Assembly: GCA_016930895.1 (NCBI GenBank)
Contig: JAFGFV010000010.1
Location: 1-7,143, forward strand
DNA from: Spirochaetales bacterium
Lineage (GTDB): Bacteria; Spirochaetota; Spirochaetia; SZUA-6; DRHE01
Direction of reading: 5' to 3'
DNA length: 7,143 nt
The notes under the pieces are model-generated. The model saw only the letters and a program-made list of their open reading frames with translations, was not told where the DNA came from and did not search any database. The position numbers were made by a program, and so were the translations under genes. This document shows positions 5,990 to 7,143 of this stretch, piece after piece (the stretch's first letter is position 1; each line of letters opens with the position of its first letter).

Positions 5990-5994
5990 GGAGG
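5990..5994 (+). promoter_or_regulatory. Ribosome binding site of the 6000-6503 gene
   Basis: GGAGG, 5 bases before the ATG at 6000. It favours that ATG over the in-frame GTG at 5994, which overlaps the binding site itself. Confidence 0.75.
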
Positions 5995-5999
5995 TGTGC

Positions 6000-6503
6000 A
6001 TGTCGATACGGGATGAGCGGGTCTTCAAGATCATCGAGAAGATCCGCAACCACTACCAGAACAACATCAACAACCGCTTCGTGCGCAAGGCGCTGCTGAT
6101 GATGAAGGTGCCCCGGGGCACGTGGGACCAGATCGCCCGGCTCACCGAGAAGAGCGACCTGTACAAGATCCAGGGGTACCCCTACAACGAGCTGTACGAG
6201 CAGATCCACGCCGCGGCCACCTTCGTCCACCAGGCCAGGATCGACGTGCTGCCGCGCCTGCGCTCCCTTCTGGCCGGGGGCACGGAGCCGATCCTGGGCC
6301 GGCAGAAGCCGGACCAGGGCCAGGATCCGGTGCTCCTCCAGATGGCCATCGAGAACTTCCCGGCCAATTTGGGGCTGCTGGCGGACCAGCTCAACGAGCT
6401 GTACCTGCTCGCCGTGGAGCTGGACAAGGCCGAGCACCTAGACAAGAAGCCGGTCTACGAACGCATGCCGGAGCTCAAGGAGCTGGGAAGGCTCCTGATC
6501 TAG
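6000..6503 (+). CDS. Hypothetical protein, helical, 167 residues
   Basis: I do not recognise this protein. It is soluble, with no signal peptide or membrane segment, and looks almost wholly helical. The N-terminal part (1-60) is basic and Asn-rich, with NHYQNNINNRFVRKALLMMK, then VPRGTWDQIARLTEKSDLYK. A middle amphipathic region (about 63-90) leads to a polar linker GRQKPDQGQD (about 97-106), followed by a Leu-rich acidic helix pair (about 110-145) and a short C-terminal helix. Coding status is supported by strong G/C third positions, a GGAGG ribosome binding site, a promoter-like pair upstream, and a protein composition unlike the low-complexity Arg/Pro/Ala-rich products of the other frames. 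It has no obvious partner: the gene upstream is separated by 175 bases, and the one downstream is convergent. The ATG at 6000 is preferred over GTG at 5994. Confidence 0.85.
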   Translation: MSIRDERVFKIIEKIRNHYQNNINNRFVRKALLMMKVPRGTWDQIARLTEKSDLYKIQGYPYNELYEQIHAAATFVHQARIDVLPRLRSLLAGGTEPILGRQKPDQGQDPVLLQMAIENFPANLGLLADQLNELYLLAVELDKAEHLDKKPVYERMPELKELGRLLI

Positions 6504-6540
6504 ACGACTGCGCGCCGCAAGCCGCCGCCCGCCTGCCCGG

Positions 6541-7143
6541 TTAGCCCGCGGGACCTTCGATCCGTCGGATGATGCGCCAGGCGGCGAGGGTCAGCCACCG
6601 CGAGGGCTCCCGCTTCTGGGCGAACTCCCACTCCTTCCACGCCGTCCAGACCGACTCGGGCGTGAAGCGTCCCTGGCCGTCCATCCTGACCTCGAGCGCC
6701 CTCAGCATATCTCGGAGCCGCGCGTCCCCGCGGAGCCGCGGAAAGCGGGACAGCACGTCGAGCACGTGCATGAGATCGTACCAGACAAACGGGACCTTGA
6801 GCTTACGGAAATCGGTGCCGGCGTAGAACATGTAGGGATGCCGCTCGGTGCTGTCGTGCCACAGCCCCAGCAGCGTCTCCGCTCCCGAGCGGCAGGCGGT
6901 CCCGTCGGTGTGCGCCGCCGAGACGGAGAGGGCCTTGAGCATGGCCAGGTTCGCATACGGGCAGGGGTCCTCCTTGCGGCCGGGCCCCCGAAAGCTCCCC
7001 AGCTCCTTGGACACGGCGCAGGGCCAGCCGTTGTCCCGCACCAGTCCCACCAGGTGGTCGAGGGCGGCCCCCACCCTCGGGTCCTCACCCAGGCCGAAGC
7101 ACGCCAGGGCGTAGACGATCAGGGGAGCGTCGCACAGGGCCCA
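6541..7143 (-). CDS. Alpha/alpha-toroid (prenyltransferase/squalene-cyclase-like) protein, C-terminal part
   Basis: The frame is open from the TAA at 6543-6541 to the window edge, so the real start lies beyond 7143 and the GTG at 7074 is internal. The 200 residues visible begin WALCDAPLIVYALACFGLGE. Repeated helix pairs follow, with turns such as DPRVGAALDHLVGLV and NGWPC, then FRGPGRKEDPCPYANLAML, VWYDLMHVLDVLSRFP, and the C-terminal EFAQKREPSRWLTLAAWRII. These G-x-W and aromatic-rich helical hairpins resemble terpene-cyclase/prenyltransferase-type alpha/alpha-toroid repeats. No DxDD or other cyclase catalytic motif is visible in this part, so enzymatic activity is not claimed. Cys at residues 42 and 61 of the visible part frame the FRGPG segment and could be structural or metal ligands. 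It converges on the hypothetical gene, leaving 37 bases between stops with no clear terminator. Confidence 0.75.
   Translation of the reverse strand, partial: WALCDAPLIVYALACFGLGEDPRVGAALDHLVGLVRDNGWPCAVSKELGSFRGPGRKEDPCPYANLAMLKALSVSAAHTDGTACRSGAETLLGLWHDSTERHPYMFYAGTDFRKLKVPFVWYDLMHVLDVLSRFPRLRGDARLRDMLRALEVRMDGQGRFTPESVWTAWKEWEFAQKREPSRWLTLAAWRIIRRIEGPAG

Noticed and set aside
6504..6540. Terminator between the hypothetical gene and the toroid gene
   Set aside because: The 37 bases are G+C rich but show no convincing stem-loop and no T tract.

Overview
The window is chromosomal bacterial DNA with a high G+C content (well above 60% by eye). It is densely coded, uses strong G/C third positions and has mostly clear GGAG/AGGAG-type ribosome binding sites. 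It holds eight genes, two of them cut by the window edges. I see no RNA gene, CRISPR array, insertion sequence or phage gene. A high-GC, possibly thermophilic Bacillota such as a Symbiobacterium-like lineage would fit the tryptophanase and DUF4914-type genes, but the taxon is an inference and could be wrong.

Layout. (1) 1-636, plus strand: the C-terminal part of a tryptophanase (PLP beta-eliminating lyase). (2) 687-4416, minus strand: a compact three-gene unit read leftwards, consisting of an EamA/DMT-type membrane exporter, a 655-residue protein I place in the DUF4914 family and read as a divergent, apparently complete PEP-carboxykinase-fold enzyme, and a GNMT-like SAM-dependent methyltransferase. 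The unit converges on the tryptophanase gene, and a repeat-containing inverted repeat fills the 50 bases between the two stops. (3) 4467-5824, plus strand: a nitroreductase-family flavoprotein followed after 2 bases by a NagD-like HAD-IIA phosphatase. This pair diverges from the exporter unit across a very short shared upstream region. (4) 5825-5999: non-coding, with a 3 x 18 base tandem repeat that starts inside the last codons of the phosphatase gene, a small hairpin, and a good sigma-A-type promoter. (5) 6000-6503, plus strand: a 167-residue helical protein I do not recognise. (6) 6541-7143, minus strand: the C-terminal 200 residues of a protein resembling alpha/alpha-toroid (prenyltransferase/squalene-cyclase-like) proteins, running off the right edge.

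How the genes fit together. The minus-strand unit is the most intriguing part. The DUF4914-type protein keeps recognisable counterparts of nearly all catalytic and metal/nucleotide ligands of ATP-dependent PEP carboxykinase, yet is about 115 residues longer and very divergent elsewhere. It is packed with an exporter and a small-molecule-type methyltransferase, which suggests a nucleotide-dependent modification or decarboxylation of an unknown small molecule, but no substrate can be read from the sequence. The nitroreductase and phosphatase are probably translationally coupled. The other genes look like ordinary metabolic or hypothetical genes with no evident shared pathway.
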